Positions 52,501 through 64,000 of a stretch of 64,000 bases of DNA are shown piece after piece. This DNA comes from Bugula neritina. Its lineage: Eukaryota > Bryozoa > Gymnolaemata > Cheilostomatida > Bugulidae. The notes under the pieces were generated by a model. It was not told the DNA's origin and made no database searches. It saw only the letters and a program-made list of their open reading frames with translations. The stretch covers positions 5,840,698-5,904,697 of the forward strand of contig OZ037765.1 in the NCBI GenBank assembly GCA_964035545.1. The letters are read 5' to 3'. Positions within the stretch are counted from its first letter, which is position 1; the number at the start of each line of letters is the position of its first letter. The position numbers and the translations under genes were made by a program.

Positions 52501-55500
52501 TTTGTTATTCAGAATTATAATAGCATTCCATTATTATTTTAGCAGAAATAAGTTCAGTTTGCTTAGTGAATTGTGTTGATCTACATTAGCTTGAGTACAA
52601 TTATTCTGTGCTTACTGTTATGCTAACACTTTAGTCTGGATGTTGAGGTTGTCATTCATGCATGGCCTGCACTACCTTAGCTGGTAACAACGTTATGAAA
52701 AAACTGCAAGTTACATTTATGATGCAGTTTATGTTTTTAAAAAAGCTACTTTTTGTTGCGTTGCTTTACTTGGCTATGTACATGTGACTCATACAGCTGT
52801 ATTTTCTGAAACTCTGTAACCACACATGTTGGCCTTTTGTTATTATTCCAAAAAATCGAACCATGACTTTCATTTGTGATTGTGGGTGCATCTCTTACAC
52901 CTCCTACTTTAGATTGGAGATTTGAGTGGAAAACACGGCTTCTTAACTGGACTAACCAGCATCAATGAGGTCTACACGGACTTGTATCTGCCTCTGTTTG
53001 GTGAACACAGCATTGTGGGGCGCTCCATTGTAATACATTCACCAGGAGGGAATAGATGGATGTGTGCCAACATTGGATATCCTGGACCAGTTACTGTTGC
53101 TAAAGCAGAGTTTAATGGAGATGTTGAAGGTAAAATTCTACTGCAATATTATAGTCTTTAACACAGAGTTATGCTCTCTCTTTATGCTCAAAATTAGGCT
53201 GAAATTGAGCTCTCTGACCACGGTAAGGTAGTTAGGCTGTCTGTCATTATGCAAGGCTCATAACTCCTATAGTTGCTTAAGCTCTTTGACTTAAATTCAC
53301 AGCTTTGTAAATATACTCGGGTTGAAAAAATATTTTTTTATTTCCAAAGTGTGGGTCGTGGTACTCTGTTCTGTGCTGAAGGGGGGGGAGCAAACTTCAA
53401 AGCAGCTGCTGCACATAAAATAAGTTATTGTTACTACCTGCGTGTTACCTCACACATAGTTAACCTGTTAAATGTTAGACAATTCTATTCTCTACCTACA
53501 GGCACCATAACATTTGTCCAAGAAGAGAACAAGCCATGGGCTGACACTGCACTATTCATTGAGATGTCAGATGCAGGGGAGACAATTGAGGAAACTTTAA
53601 ATCACAATTATCACATTCATACAAACCCTGTTGGTGATGACTATCTGACCGACTCTGGCAGGTGTGCCTCCACTGGTGGTCACTGGAATCCATTTGATGC
53701 TCCCATAAACAGTAAGTGTTTGTCGTTGTTCATATTCTTTAAAACTGGGGACAATAATTTACTGACAATATGAAACTCTAAAGCTTTGTACCAGCTGCTC
53801 TATTCGTTTACAATACTAACCATATAAATTACCAAACAGCGTGCCCAGAGTCTAAGTCGCACTAGTGAGCATTCATTGCTGCTACTAGTTAGCCATTGGT
53901 TTATTGTGTGCTACGTCACAGCTACCTGAATATAATATTATACTGATTTATTTAGTAGTTCAGCATTCAAATTGTTGGATGTGCGTCTGTGGCTAAGCTT
54001 GTCTACATGCCTTTACTATCTACTACTCAGTATTATTATTTACTCAAAGAAATTATATGACATATGGTACACAATAAACTAGCAACTAGCAACAAAAGTA
54101 GCAATTAACGCTTTTTTTCAGCTGTAGTGGGAGCAGGGTATTAAAAGCTCTCCAGTGGTTCATACCTGGCAGCATTTTTAAATCTTGTAGATTCCGCTGT
54201 ATACAAGCCAACCTGTGCTGCCAATAGACTGGGCTGTGAAGTAGGAGATCTCAGCAACAAATATAATGAGACAATAAACATAGCAGCAGGTCTAACTTCT
54301 GCCAAGTACTTCTATACAGATAATATTCCTCTGTCTGGTGCCTACTCTGTTATAAAGAGATCTGTTACCATCCACCAACAGCAGAAAGCTGCAGCCAGAT
54401 ATGTCTGTGCGGACATTGTCAAGAAGGTGAGCTGTATAGTGATTAACATTTTCATCTATTATATTATATACACATATTTACTGCTTACTAATATTGTTGT
54501 TAACTCTGTTCTTTTAGCTGACACCAGTGATAACAACAGAGAACAGGTGGCACGGAGCTGAAAGTTCTGACACTACAACTGGTAAAGTTATGATGTCATC
54601 AACTGGACTCAACTCTGCTCCAACTTCTCTTTCAGTAAATCTGTTTAAATTGGACCAATTAGCTGGAGGATACCATATTCACATCTTGCCTCTGAACTCC
54701 ATATCTTCTGAGAGTAACATCTGTAGCACAACCAGCGGTCACTACAACCCACTGGGTATGAAGTTTATACCAATTTTTTTTTAGAGAAAAGGGCATTAGT
54801 TGAACAGAAATTGTTAGATATTTTGCAAAAATTTAATTAAAAGTCTTCAAGATTCATTTCATATTTTTAGCATAAATATTTAAATAACTGATTTTGTTTT
54901 TTCTAAAAGTTTTGTTTTTTTATGTTGTTCAGTTTTTCATTCTATGAAAAGTTGAAGCTACACATTTTATTCTAATTCCATCAGGAATATGGCAGTCTCT
55001 GTATCCTCAATTTCTTCATTATTCCAGGTGCAGCTATACTGGACACAGGAGATTCCCTGGATCATTACGAGATAGGAGACTTGTCTAACAAGTTTGGTGC
55101 ACTGAATAAGCTAGACAGTTATAGCAAAGAGGTGTGTAGTATTACTATTGGTAACTTTTCTTATGTCTAAACAAGACTGCTTCTACTATTTTAATTTGCT
55201 TGTATTTCTGCTTATGTTTGGTTAATTGATAAATATCTCATTCTGTTTTGTAATTTGTTGGTTCTATGTCTGCTATATTACTTTTAGTTACAATAATTTT
55301 TCCTATGCTTAATCATTTGTGCTTGATGATAAATATATACATCTCACAATGTACTGAGTATATGTTTAGCCTATTAAATACATTCAAATGTAGTTCAGTT
55401 CTTCTATATGACTGCTGTATTATATTCCAATGTATAATATCTGTAGGCTATGGATACTAATCTACCTCTGAGTGGTGCATACTCAGTAGCTGGTAGGAGC

Positions 55501-58500
55501 GTTGTCATACACGAATCGTCATCTGCCAGGTGGAAATGTACAAACTTAGTCTGGGATACTCAGGCTATGAATGGAACTCTGCTTCAGGCAAGGGCAGAGT
55601 TCAATGGTGATATTCAAGGTCATATTATGTTGGTAAGTTATTGACATATTTTAAGATGAATTTTTCAACTAGAGACATTCTTTTGATTTGCTGTATAGAA
55701 AATCTTTGGTAAATTTATAGAAGCAGTTGAACATTTCATGCTTTTAAATTTTCTAGAACTTTGCTGTAGAGGCGCGCCCACACTGAGTCATTTTTCTGAA
55801 AATTATGCACGTCTTGGGCCATCTTTTGACGCTGATCATTGTTAGAAAACAGGCGTAGCAAAAAATGCATTTTTTTAAAAACTTGCTGGTAATATGATTT
55901 ACTGAAGTTTTTTATTTCCGTTAAATGCACGAACTTTTTCCAGAAAGAAACGCCTCATCATTTTCTGGATATGTTATATTCTGTTTATTTTTGCGACAGT
56001 CAACACTCTTTTTCCCCAAGGCATGCAGACTAGCCTTGAATATAATAGTGTGTATTCTCAAAGTACACAACCAACAAACCAATGACCTCTATGTAATCTA
56101 CAGTATATGGTTTTGTTAGTCACAAGTCGTAACATCAGAGGGAGAAAGTGATGTCACTGTAGAAGTTATGCTGTGGAATGAGATTGGCCGAGCTACGTCC
56201 AATCACAATTGGCACGTACATGTCACGCCGGTGGTGCAACAGGATTGTCAGACGACTGGTCCACATTACAACCCTTTTCTAAAGGATACTAGTGCCCCGG
56301 TAAATAGAGTATTAGTAGTTGGCTTAGTTATGCAATATCCACATGTTCCTGTAACTCTGTAAAATTAGTTTGCGGTTGTGTGGTTAAAAACTTTATGTTT
56401 TTACAATTATTGAAATACAGTTGGTTATCTGAAGTTGTCTACCCTCATTTTACTTTATTCTAAAACCGGTACAACTTCATTATTTTGTAGCTGTTGTCTA
56501 TAAATTGAAAAATGGCATTGAGCATGACTAGCCTGCTTAGGATAGCCATTTTATTAGTATGCAGTTTATTTCACTAGACATATAACAGATTTGTATGTTT
56601 GGTCATGCGGTTTTTACCTGTTCCAAGTTTATTAACTATAATTATAATTATTTAAATTTTATTTTTCAATGTACAATTGCATTATTTATGCTATAATTAT
56701 GTTGTTTACATGTTAACAGAGTTACAAGTCTGATTGTGGCCCACAAACGCCGAGGAAATGTGAAGTGGGAGACATGTCTGGCAAATTTCAGCCAGTAAAC
56801 ATCGGCAGTAAAAGCTCTCCCACCAGATATCTTTTTAACGACAACTTCTTATCACTAACTGGGAAATTCTCAGGTGATCAAGTTAAAAATAAAAACAATT
56901 TCAAAAACTGTGACTGGGCTTCAAGTTTAAAACACTTGGTAAATACATAACGACTCTGCTTCAAATTTTATGTTTCTTTTACACAGTAATGGGCAGGTCC
57001 ATAGTGATCCATGCTGCTAACCGGGGCAGTTCAAGGGTGGCCTGTGCAGACCTCGTACCGTTTGGCGTATCAGCTCATGTGATCCAGTTCTATGTTAAAA
57101 CAGCTGATGGTACTACTGGGTAAGTTCTATATCAAACCGTGCCCTCTTTCTGGAGGTAGATACTTAATAGCCTACCTATTTTTAACTTTAGTATCTTTTT
57201 AAATATTTTGCCTTTGTAATAGGCCTGTCTTTGGACCAATAACTAAATGCAGGTAAACCTGTGATTAATTTTTATTTCCGTAACTATAACTTATATAGAA
57301 AAACTTGAATAAATTTGTACATTATCACTGGTACCACTTTATGGCTCAGAACTTGTGTGTTGACTAGTTGCTGACCTTTGGTTTACACTGCGAGTTTCCG
57401 TATCAACTTTTAGTCGGTAAACTGAAATACAATTTCTGTAGCTAATCAAATCTTTAGCAGCTATAATAGCATGATAGCATGTAGTTCTAAATTGATGAGT
57501 TAATATAAATAACTTTTTCAGTTTACAGACTCCATTTGCTAAAAGGTATATACAACTTTTATGTAATATAATCATGCAACATTCAGAATATTGTGGGAAA
57601 GACAACTCATAGTTGTGCCTAAATTACATGAGCGTTTACTTTTAGCTGTGTTGTGTATTTGTATAGACAAATGATAGCCGACGCTATTGAGAGTCAAATT
57701 AATATTGATGCCTACAATCATGTGTATGTAAAGTTGGGAGCTGAAAGGGGCATCTGTACTGCTGTCAGCGTGCACTTTGCAGGTCAGTGTGAGTCAGCGA
57801 TTACATGCTGTCAGTTTCTTCTCACTCATAACAATCTACATATTCTGAGCATAGCAAGACTAGAGGTGCTTTTAGATTAAATGAAACTCCTGAGTCAAAT
57901 GGACGAATAATTCTTGTACTTTCAGCTATTGGAAACCATTATTTAGACACTAAATAACATAATTTTAAGTTAATTTTGAAATATTAATTTTCTCAATGCA
58001 TTTCTCTATTTCAAACACAAAAAGGAACTTGTAAAGTAGCTGCTGCTGATGAAATTTCTGCATTATAATTAAAATGAACCATTGATAACTTCAGTCAGTA
58101 ACAGTCTTTGGATAGAAAGCTGTACAAGAGATAGGTTTAATGAACGTAGGTCAGCTTAAATGTGATTATTTATAAGCCTGATCTCTGATTAACAAGCTGT
58201 TATGTGTAGAAATTCTAAAGTGTCTTAGATCAAGAATGTGTTGTGTTCACACACAATATAAGAATGACATTAAACACTCACTGTGTTATGGTAAACTAAT
58301 AGTGAAAAAAGCAGTAGTGTAAAACTTTTATTTCTTGCATATTTTACTTTTAAAAGCTTTTTATTTACAAAATTATGTCTTATTCAAACTGCGGTTGTAT
58401 AGAATATTTAGTATTTACTTTTAAACATACATAGTACTAGCTTACCTGTACTTTGCTTTCCTGAAAATAAACATTGTTTTTTGCATACAGGTGTTAAGAC

Positions 58501-60075
58501 ATTAGTGTTATTCATTTAAATAGTTGCTTTGGCAATCTTTTATTATAGATTTATTATAAGCTAATGTACTACTATGATTTCCTAATCATACTGATTGTAG
58601 AGAATGCAAAATGCCTCTGCTTGGTTTTTATTTTACACTATGATATGTAAAGCAATTTTCCCCTAGTTTTCTGCACTTAAAGCTATTATCCCAAACCTTA
58701 TATTCAGGTGAGAAAGCCAAAGAATATCAACAAAAGTTTAGTACCAAAAGTCTGCAACCACCTTACAGGTCTATACACACAGACACTTGCAACAAAGGTT
58801 AGTTAGATGGACTCTCATTCTTTCAAGTTTCTAGACAAGCTTAGAGAATATTTAACATATCCTTGGTATACACAATAAGTAGTCTATAATAATATGCTAT
58901 TGTGCCTACATGAATTTTGGGCTTTGACTTGAGGTATTGTGTTGAAACTCTCTGCTTACATGTACCTTAGATATTTTTAAAATATGTTTTAATTAAAATA
59001 ATTATATGATGTTCGGATAAAGTTGACATAAATTTCAATTTTACTACTACATGCATGAAATCAAAGCATATTTTGCCTCTCTGCAGGCAGTTAAAAATTT
59101 ATTTTTTGGTAGTTGTGCTCTCACTTTTACATATAGCATACAACTCCAAATTTTCTCTGGTAAAGAGTGTAACTTCAAAAGCGGCTTATTTTTCCGTGCT
59201 TCTAAATTTTTCCAAGTCTTACAATAGCACATCCACATTAAATTAATAAAAAGCAGTATATTTTGATGCGTACCTCTGTTAGCTTTTGTTGACTGTAAAC
59301 CAACAACACTGACTTCTAACACTTATTTGACTAAGCCTCCTTTAATTTTATGTAATTACTTTGTTGCTTTCAAAAATTGCAATCAATAAATTTTTGTCTT
59401 ACAATACTTTATAAACTAATTGCTTTAAATAACTTATGTATACACAGTTGTTTGTGTAGCACACTTTAAATACATACATTCATGTGACTGTATATGATAT
59501 ATGATAACTCCAACATTTATTATGGGTTTATTAATACTTCTTGAAATAGCTATAATATCTCCGTTCCATCTGTAGTTTAGATCTTAGCTCCGTCTTCCAG
59601 TTTAAAATAAAACTATTTTATACTTATAAAAGCAGCTAACTGGAGGATTTGTAAATTAAAAATTAAATTCAATATATGACTCATCAATTACTCAGTTAAT
59701 ATATACAAGTGATTACGTTCAAGTCTGTATTCAGTAATCCAGGGACCTATTATATATAATCATGCATTGTGTACCTAAACTTCAAATACTTCAAATACCC
59801 TGCTCTGCTTGCGTAACATTCCTACCACATCAATTAGACTCTATTTAGGTCACCTAGTTATTTAGGAAAGTTCGCATTGTTGAAAACATTAACTTAACAT
59901 TTAATTTCTTGGCTTATATTTCAAATACATACAGTTGGATGCAACTACTGTCAAGTTGATATTTTGCAATTCTAAATTTACATTTTAATTTTGTTGTATT
60001 TTTATTTTAGCAGCTATTGGGACAGCAGTGTCTATTCTCCTGATGGTGCTATCCTTGATCAACCTTTTCTTATAA
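37503..60075 (+). CDS. Cu-only SOD-repeat protein (CSRP), two blocks of six modules, GPI-type tail
   Basis: 36 exons: 37503-37551, 37789-37999, 39070-39173, 40074-40266, 40386-40588, 41021-41187, 41316-41468, 42761-42977, 43923-44132, 44400-44635, 45556-45790, 46111-46214, 46633-46818, 47287-47472, 47742-47895, 48590-48722, 49070-49185, 49290-49373; 49729-49930, 50321-50430, 50779-50965, 51252-51445, 51650-51816, 51948-52100, 52913-53129, 53502-53711, 54191-54426, 54518-54755, 55028-55131, 55447-55632, 56120-56299, 56720-56873, 56987-57119, 57667-57782, 58708-58797, 60011-60075. They sum to 5883 nt (1960 residues), with all phases agreeing. After a signal peptide (residues 1-22) come SOD-like modules with the copper ligands HxH, GH(F/Y/W)NP and VxIH plus the conserved Arg and Cys (for example ARWMCANI). 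The zinc histidines equivalent to SOD1 H71 and H80 are missing, while the GD(L/M)S aspartate remains: the Cu-only signature. The C-terminus is a hydrophobic tail (AAIGTAVSILLMVLSLINLFL without the last residue counted), typical of a GPI signal. Probable role: extracellular superoxide dismutation or copper binding. Confidence 0.93.
39564..39668. repeat. 13-bp tandem repeat in a SOD-gene intron
   Basis: Eight copies of tcacattaactag with two variant positions, in the intron between exons 39070-39173 and 40074-40266. Confidence 0.93.
47578..47656 (-). mobile_element. tRNA-derived SINE-like element in a SOD-gene intron
   Basis: On the minus strand: TATGGTCTAATGGTAAACATG (A-box like, first twenty bases), TTGCAAGCCAGAGATC and the B-box GGTTCGATTCCC. 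It shares its arrangement and the TTGCAAGCCAGAG core with the copy at 23276. Confidence 0.7.
48105..48200. repeat. 32-bp tandem repeat, three copies
   Basis: Three copies of a unit beginning atgagaacattatatgatgt, each followed by a variable aatatatgtaat stretch, in the intron between exons 47742-47895 and 48590-48722. Confidence 0.85.
49729..58797 (+). repeat. SOD-repeat block 2, duplicate of block 1
   Basis: Seventeen exons match block 1 one for one in order, phase and nearly in length (for example 167, 153, 217, 210 and 236 nt are identical in both). Modules C and D are almost identical to those of block 1 in DNA, and even the intron before 51948 matches the one before 41316. The four competent modules again keep HxH, GHxNP and VxIH: GGYHVHEF, NYHIHTN, GGYHIHIL and NWHVHVT. 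Modules A (WEIREFPV) and B again lack the ligands. The exon at 54191 keeps the same unusual acceptor (aaatcttgtag) as 44400. Confidence 0.9.
50998..51078 (-). mobile_element. tRNA-derived SINE-like element in a SOD-gene intron
   Basis: On the minus strand: GTGGTGTAATTGTTAGTGCG (A-box like), GAATGCAAGCCGGAGGTTTC and the B-box AGTTCGAATCTC. It lies in the intron just after the exon ending at 50965. An open frame running out of that exon reads through it and is not coding. Confidence 0.7.
58798..60010. other. 1.2-kb intron before the GPI-tail exon
   Basis: AT-rich, with no reading frame that fits the gene and no repeat array. Open frames on both strands (59047-59322) lack motifs or splice context. 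Confidence 0.5.
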
Positions 60076-60763
60076 TATAGTAGATAACTAGATCTCAAAG
60101 ATAGTAATTCAGCATATATAATCCATGTACTAAATTTAGTATTTTTTACTTTTTCAAGTTTATTATAATCTTTTTGTTTGTTTATTGTTACAAAACTTTT
60201 ACTAATCACAAATAAAGCTTTGCTTTAAAAAGTATTTTCTTGTTTTCTAATAAATGTGTATGTTTTATTTAAAGCTATCAAGAAACTTTTATATATTTGT
60301 AATATTATACTTCATGAGTACAATTATTATATTTGATTAACTTCCATTGGCTGACAGACTGTAATGGTGTCCTTAAATCTCTACAGTTATGGAGGAAAAA
60401 TGCACATTCAATCATTGTTTTTTTTTACCTTTTAATTAAGATAAGCTTGTTTCACAAATGTTACTACCAATTTGTTTCAACTTCTGTGATTGGTTAATTC
60501 AGTCTCCACCAGTGCATGCAAAAAGTGTCATTTCACATACACTAAATTTAACATTTTTCCACGGTATTTAATAATAAACCAATAAGAAGAAAGGTTAAAG
60601 GTTATTTCATAGTACATAACCAGAGTAATTTAATTAGTTGTGTTTGTAATAATTACACACTCTACTTATTTGGTATTGAAAGAGAGAATCTCTCAATAAG
60701 CAACAAAGTAGTTTTTGCACTATACTGGAGTACTGTTTATCTTATCTGCATAAAAGAGAAGCT
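60076..60763. other. Short spacer between the two SOD-repeat genes
   Basis: About 690 bp from the stop of the first gene to the ATG of the second. It holds the first gene's poly(A) signal and must contain the second gene's promoter. No other feature was recognised. Confidence 0.6.
60211..60216 (+). promoter_or_regulatory. Poly(A) signal of the SOD-repeat gene
   Basis: AATAAA about 135 bp after the stop codon at 60073-60075. Confidence 0.65.
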
Positions 60764-63700
60764 ATGAGTTGGATATTTCCTTTCCTCTTTTGTACACTTG
60801 TGTTGAGTCAAGGTAAGATTAAATCATATGGTGCTACATATAATACCTGTCCCATTGCATTTTCAAGTGTTGCAGTGTTTTTTTTAGGGTAAGGAATTGT
60901 TTTTATTCATGGAATAGTGAGAAAAGTTGGTGCTCCTCAAAATTTTAAATGCACAGACGATATTTTTATACTATTTTATAATCAAATATCATGTGTAAAA
61001 CTTCATAATTGACGACCTTTATATTCTATTCAAAGTGCAATTTTTATTTTATTATATTTATTTTTTAGAAGTAAGAAGTCAGAATATTCGTCCAAATTTT
61101 CAGCCAGCTGGACAAAACTTCCGACCAGCTGGACAAAGTTTTCAGTCTTTTGGCCAAAACCTTCAACCTAATGGACAGAACTTTCAGCAAAATGGACAAA
61201 GCTTTCAGCAAAATGGACAGAACTTTCAGCAAATCGGGCAAAATTTCCAACAAAGTAATCAAAACATCGGACAAAATGATATTCGAGCTTTCTTCAGCAT
61301 GGCAGGTGTAGCAGGAGATATTGAGTTTAGACCAGCTGGTTTCAACCAAACCCGAGCAATTATCAGTATTACTACTTCTCAATGGTTTCGCTGGGAGATT
61401 CGAGAGTTTCCAGTCATGACTACGGAGAAAAATGCTTGCGACGATATAAAACTTGGCAGAGTGTAAGTAATATTAAAAATTAAAAACTTTTTTAGTATCA
61501 ATGTTGTTGAACTAATGTAGTTTTATAATATCTTTTATCTAAGTTTGAGAAAAAAATTTAATCATATGATAAATTCCTTTCAAAGTCTTCAATTAATATA
61601 GCAAATTATTTTAAATGAAAAGTTAAATATTATAAGATACCAATAGGTTCAAATTAGCTGACAAATCTAGATCATTCTTTAATGTTTTATAGTATCCGGG
61701 ACTTATCAACATTTCTAAATGTAATAGACAGTAGAGTTCGCCAAGGAGAAACTGTGGACTTAAGAGGGGTGTCCCTAACAGAAGGAACTAATGCTATTCT
61801 TGGTAACATATTTTATTCTATGAGTTGATTAGAAAATTAAAGAGCATTTACATATTTCCTCTTTAATAAACTAAAACAGATCTGTTCATTACACATCTTC
61901 TCAAAATACAACATAAATTACAACCATATTTATTTAAATTATCGCTCACTAAGATATTGCTGCTATAATACTATATTTGCTAGGTTTGTGTGAAATGCTT
62001 TATCATAATTACATAAAATCCTATATGTCTAAAAATTAAATCATTCAAAAATATTATACCATGTGACTATGGTTAACACGCATGCAGTCATGTTATTGTT
62101 TTTTATCTATGCCTTATAGCTGGAAACTGATGAAATACAAAACCTTTTGTTTTGAAATTATTTTATCTAAATGTTTATAATCTGCTTTTACAGGTCGAAC
62201 TCTTCTCCTAAAGAATGGTAACACGAGAGCCTGTGCAACAATACAGGGTCCTGAGCCACTATCTTTTGCCCGTGTGCAGGGACCAATCTCCGGCAAAGTT
62301 CACATTCGTCAAGTTGGAAATCAATATGCTGTCTTCACGGATCTTTTTAGCACCAGATCCTCAGTTGCAAAACAAACTGCGTAAGTTTGCTTGAGTGTCA
62401 CACAGGCTAGGAAATTAAATCTAAGTCTATTTATTATTCATTTGATGAGTTCCTTTACTATCATGACTAATTACTTTTTAATAGACGAGATGTGACAGCA
62501 AAGTCAATAAGATTAGGTGAATGATTAGATTCAGTGGTGGAAATCAAAAACAGGATATTTAATTTGAGTTTCCTTAATTGTTTTGTACAAATAACTGGTT
62601 TGTTTTGACAGATTGAGACTGTACAGAGGAAATATAACTGTTGACCTACCTCAGGCACAAAGTCAATCTGTTGACGTCAGACGTAGGTGCTCCTATGTGT
62701 CAGGTATGAACATGGTGTCTCAGATCATCAATGTCCCTGTCGCTGCCGCCGGTTCCAGCGCCAGATTCATGATCCATGTACAACCTAACGTCAACTCTAT
62801 CGATATTCTGAGTAAGTGATATTTTGTCACATGAGTTATGTATGCTATTATGTATTATAGCTATACTCTTAACTGCATATAAAAAATTATATTACTGTAT
62901 ATTATTTAGAGAGTTAAAATATTTCATTTTTTTGCTTTTTAAACTGCTATAAAAACTTGTACAATGACTTATATTGATTTCATGCTATATTTATATTGGT
63001 TTCATGCTATACTTATATTGGTTTTATGCTATACTTATATTGGTTTTATGCTATACTTATATTGGTTTCATGCTATATTTATATTGGTTTCATGCTCTAC
63101 TTATATTGGTTTTATGCTATACTTATATTGGTTTTATGCTATACTTATATTGGTTTATGATATACTTATATTGGTTTTATGCTATACTTATATTGGTTTT
63201 ATGCTATATTTATCTCATTTGCATTCTACAATAATAGCATTATGCTAATATATACCACAATTTACCATCAATTATATTTATTAGTAGTATATAATAATTG
63301 TAATAACTGGTTATTAAAAATATCTTACTTTATTACATCCTATAATATACTCTATTATCGTATACATAATAATACAGGGTTTGATTTCATTGTAAAACAC
63401 ACACATATATATTCAGGTGGCTGGCTAAAGATTGGTTCCAATGCAGACACTTCCTGTGCCAACCTTCACCTCTACGAGTCTAAAACAGTGCAGGCAGTAT
63501 TTAGCAGAAATGGTGTGAATGGCTTCATGGTTTTCAAACAGGATAATCCTTACAAACCTACAATGGTGCAGGTGGACTTGCAGGTAAAACTCTACAGTCG
63601 GTTTTTACCTGCGACAACCAGTGTTGTTTTTCTACGTTCTATTAGGTACCATACAATCAAGTTAGTTTCAGCTCATAATAAAAATAAAATGCGCGACAAA

Positions 63701-64000
63701 TTTTTTAATATTGTGGAGTAAATTTATATCACGCATGAAAATTCATTTGCGTATCTCAGTGAATATCATATAGTCAATATAGTAAAATTCCCATTGTAGT
63801 TTACTACATAAACTATGCTACAATAATTTCATAGGTTTTACCCTTTAAATTTAGCACCAAATGCTAACCACTTACATTTTTCTTAATTCCGAAATTGGAA
63901 TTATTTTTACTTGGCACTGATGTAGTATTAGCAGTACACCACATTGTACTAGTGAATGCATTATATTGTGTAGAAACTGAACAACCGAGCTGGTGGTTAC
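60764..64000 (+). CDS. Second Cu-only SOD-repeat protein gene, 5' part
   Basis: Exons: 60764-60812, 61069-61462, 61693-61802, 62194-62380, 62612-62811, 63417-63583, then 63974 running off the window. The first exon is a 49-nt signal-peptide exon (MSWIFPFLFCTLVLSQ), the same length and phase as that of the upstream gene. Later exons match SOD-block exons 1-6 in order and phase. Module A (FFSMAGVAGDIEF ... WRWEIREFPV-like WEIREFPV, GRTLLLKN) and module B (LRLYRGNITVD) lack copper ligands, as in the other two blocks. Module C begins at 63417 and the window ends at NRAGGY, just before the expected HVH. Distinctive here is a heptapeptide repeat inserted between the signal peptide and module A. The gene is incomplete at the window edge; its full module number is unknown. 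Confidence 0.93.
61095..61277 (+). repeat. In-frame 21-bp repeat encoding Q/N-rich heptapeptides
   Basis: Eight heptads plus five residues: NFQPAGQ, NFRPAGQ, SFQSFGQ, NLQPNGQ, NFQQNGQ, SFQQNGQ, NFQQIGQ, NFQQSNQ, NIGQN. The consensus is (N/S)-F-Q-x-x-G-Q. It directly follows the signal peptide and precedes SOD module A. The corresponding exons of both blocks in the neighbouring gene have no such insert. Confidence 0.95.
62957..63212. repeat. 22-bp minisatellite in the second SOD-repeat gene
   Basis: About eleven copies of ttatattggttttatgctat plus ac, with c/t variants, in the intron between exons 62612-62811 and 63417-63583. Overlapping open frames made of it in two phases are repeat artefacts. 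Confidence 0.95.

Noticed and set aside
62964-63248. Two overlapping frames of 86-94 residues rich in Tyr/Phe/Ile/Leu, resembling membrane segments
   Set aside because: They are translations of the 22-bp intronic minisatellite in two phases.

Overview
This is a window of animal nuclear DNA: AT-rich, with spliceosomal genes whose exons of about 80-240 bp are separated by AT-rich introns. Exon chains can be followed in frame through consensus GT/AG sites for four genes. The gene content (a KIF27/KIF7-type kinesin, UTP23, a secreted cysteine-rich protein and very long Cu-only superoxide-dismutase-repeat proteins) and the tRNA-derived interspersed elements suggest an invertebrate, most likely a lophotrochozoan such as a mollusc. 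That placement is inference and is weak.

Layout. (1) 1-17222, plus strand: the coiled-coil and C-terminal part of a KIF27/KIF7 (Costal-2 family) kinesin in 21 exons. The motor domain lies upstream of the window. One exon carries an in-frame TAG. (2) 17223-22600, minus strand: an uncharacterised 187-residue reading frame (18176-18739) whose 3' end meets the kinesin's tail to tail, then UTP23, a PIN-domain factor of small-subunit ribosome assembly, in three exons (20028-21874). (3) 24208-35527, plus strand: a secreted protein of about 951 residues built from 13 EB-like cysteine modules, one per phase 1-1 exon. Ten of these are recent tandem copies, and a decayed extra exon lies between them. 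(4) 37503-60075, plus strand: a 36-exon gene for a protein of about 1960 residues. It has a signal peptide, two tandem blocks of six SOD-like modules and a hydrophobic GPI-type tail. Four modules per block keep all four copper-binding histidines and lack two of the zinc histidines. (5) 60764 to the window end: the start of a paralogous gene with the same exon plan plus a glutamine/asparagine-rich heptapeptide repeat after the signal peptide.

How the parts fit. The kinesin (ciliary/Hedgehog family) and UTP23 (nucleolar) are housekeeping genes. The right 40 kb is a secreted or cell-surface cluster growing by exon and block duplication: the EB array by roughly 338-bp exon-plus-intron units, the SOD array by a roughly 10-kb multi-exon block and by whole-gene duplication. 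The introns hold minisatellites, a 343-bp MITE with TAA target duplications, and four tRNA-derived SINE-like elements that all point to the minus strand.
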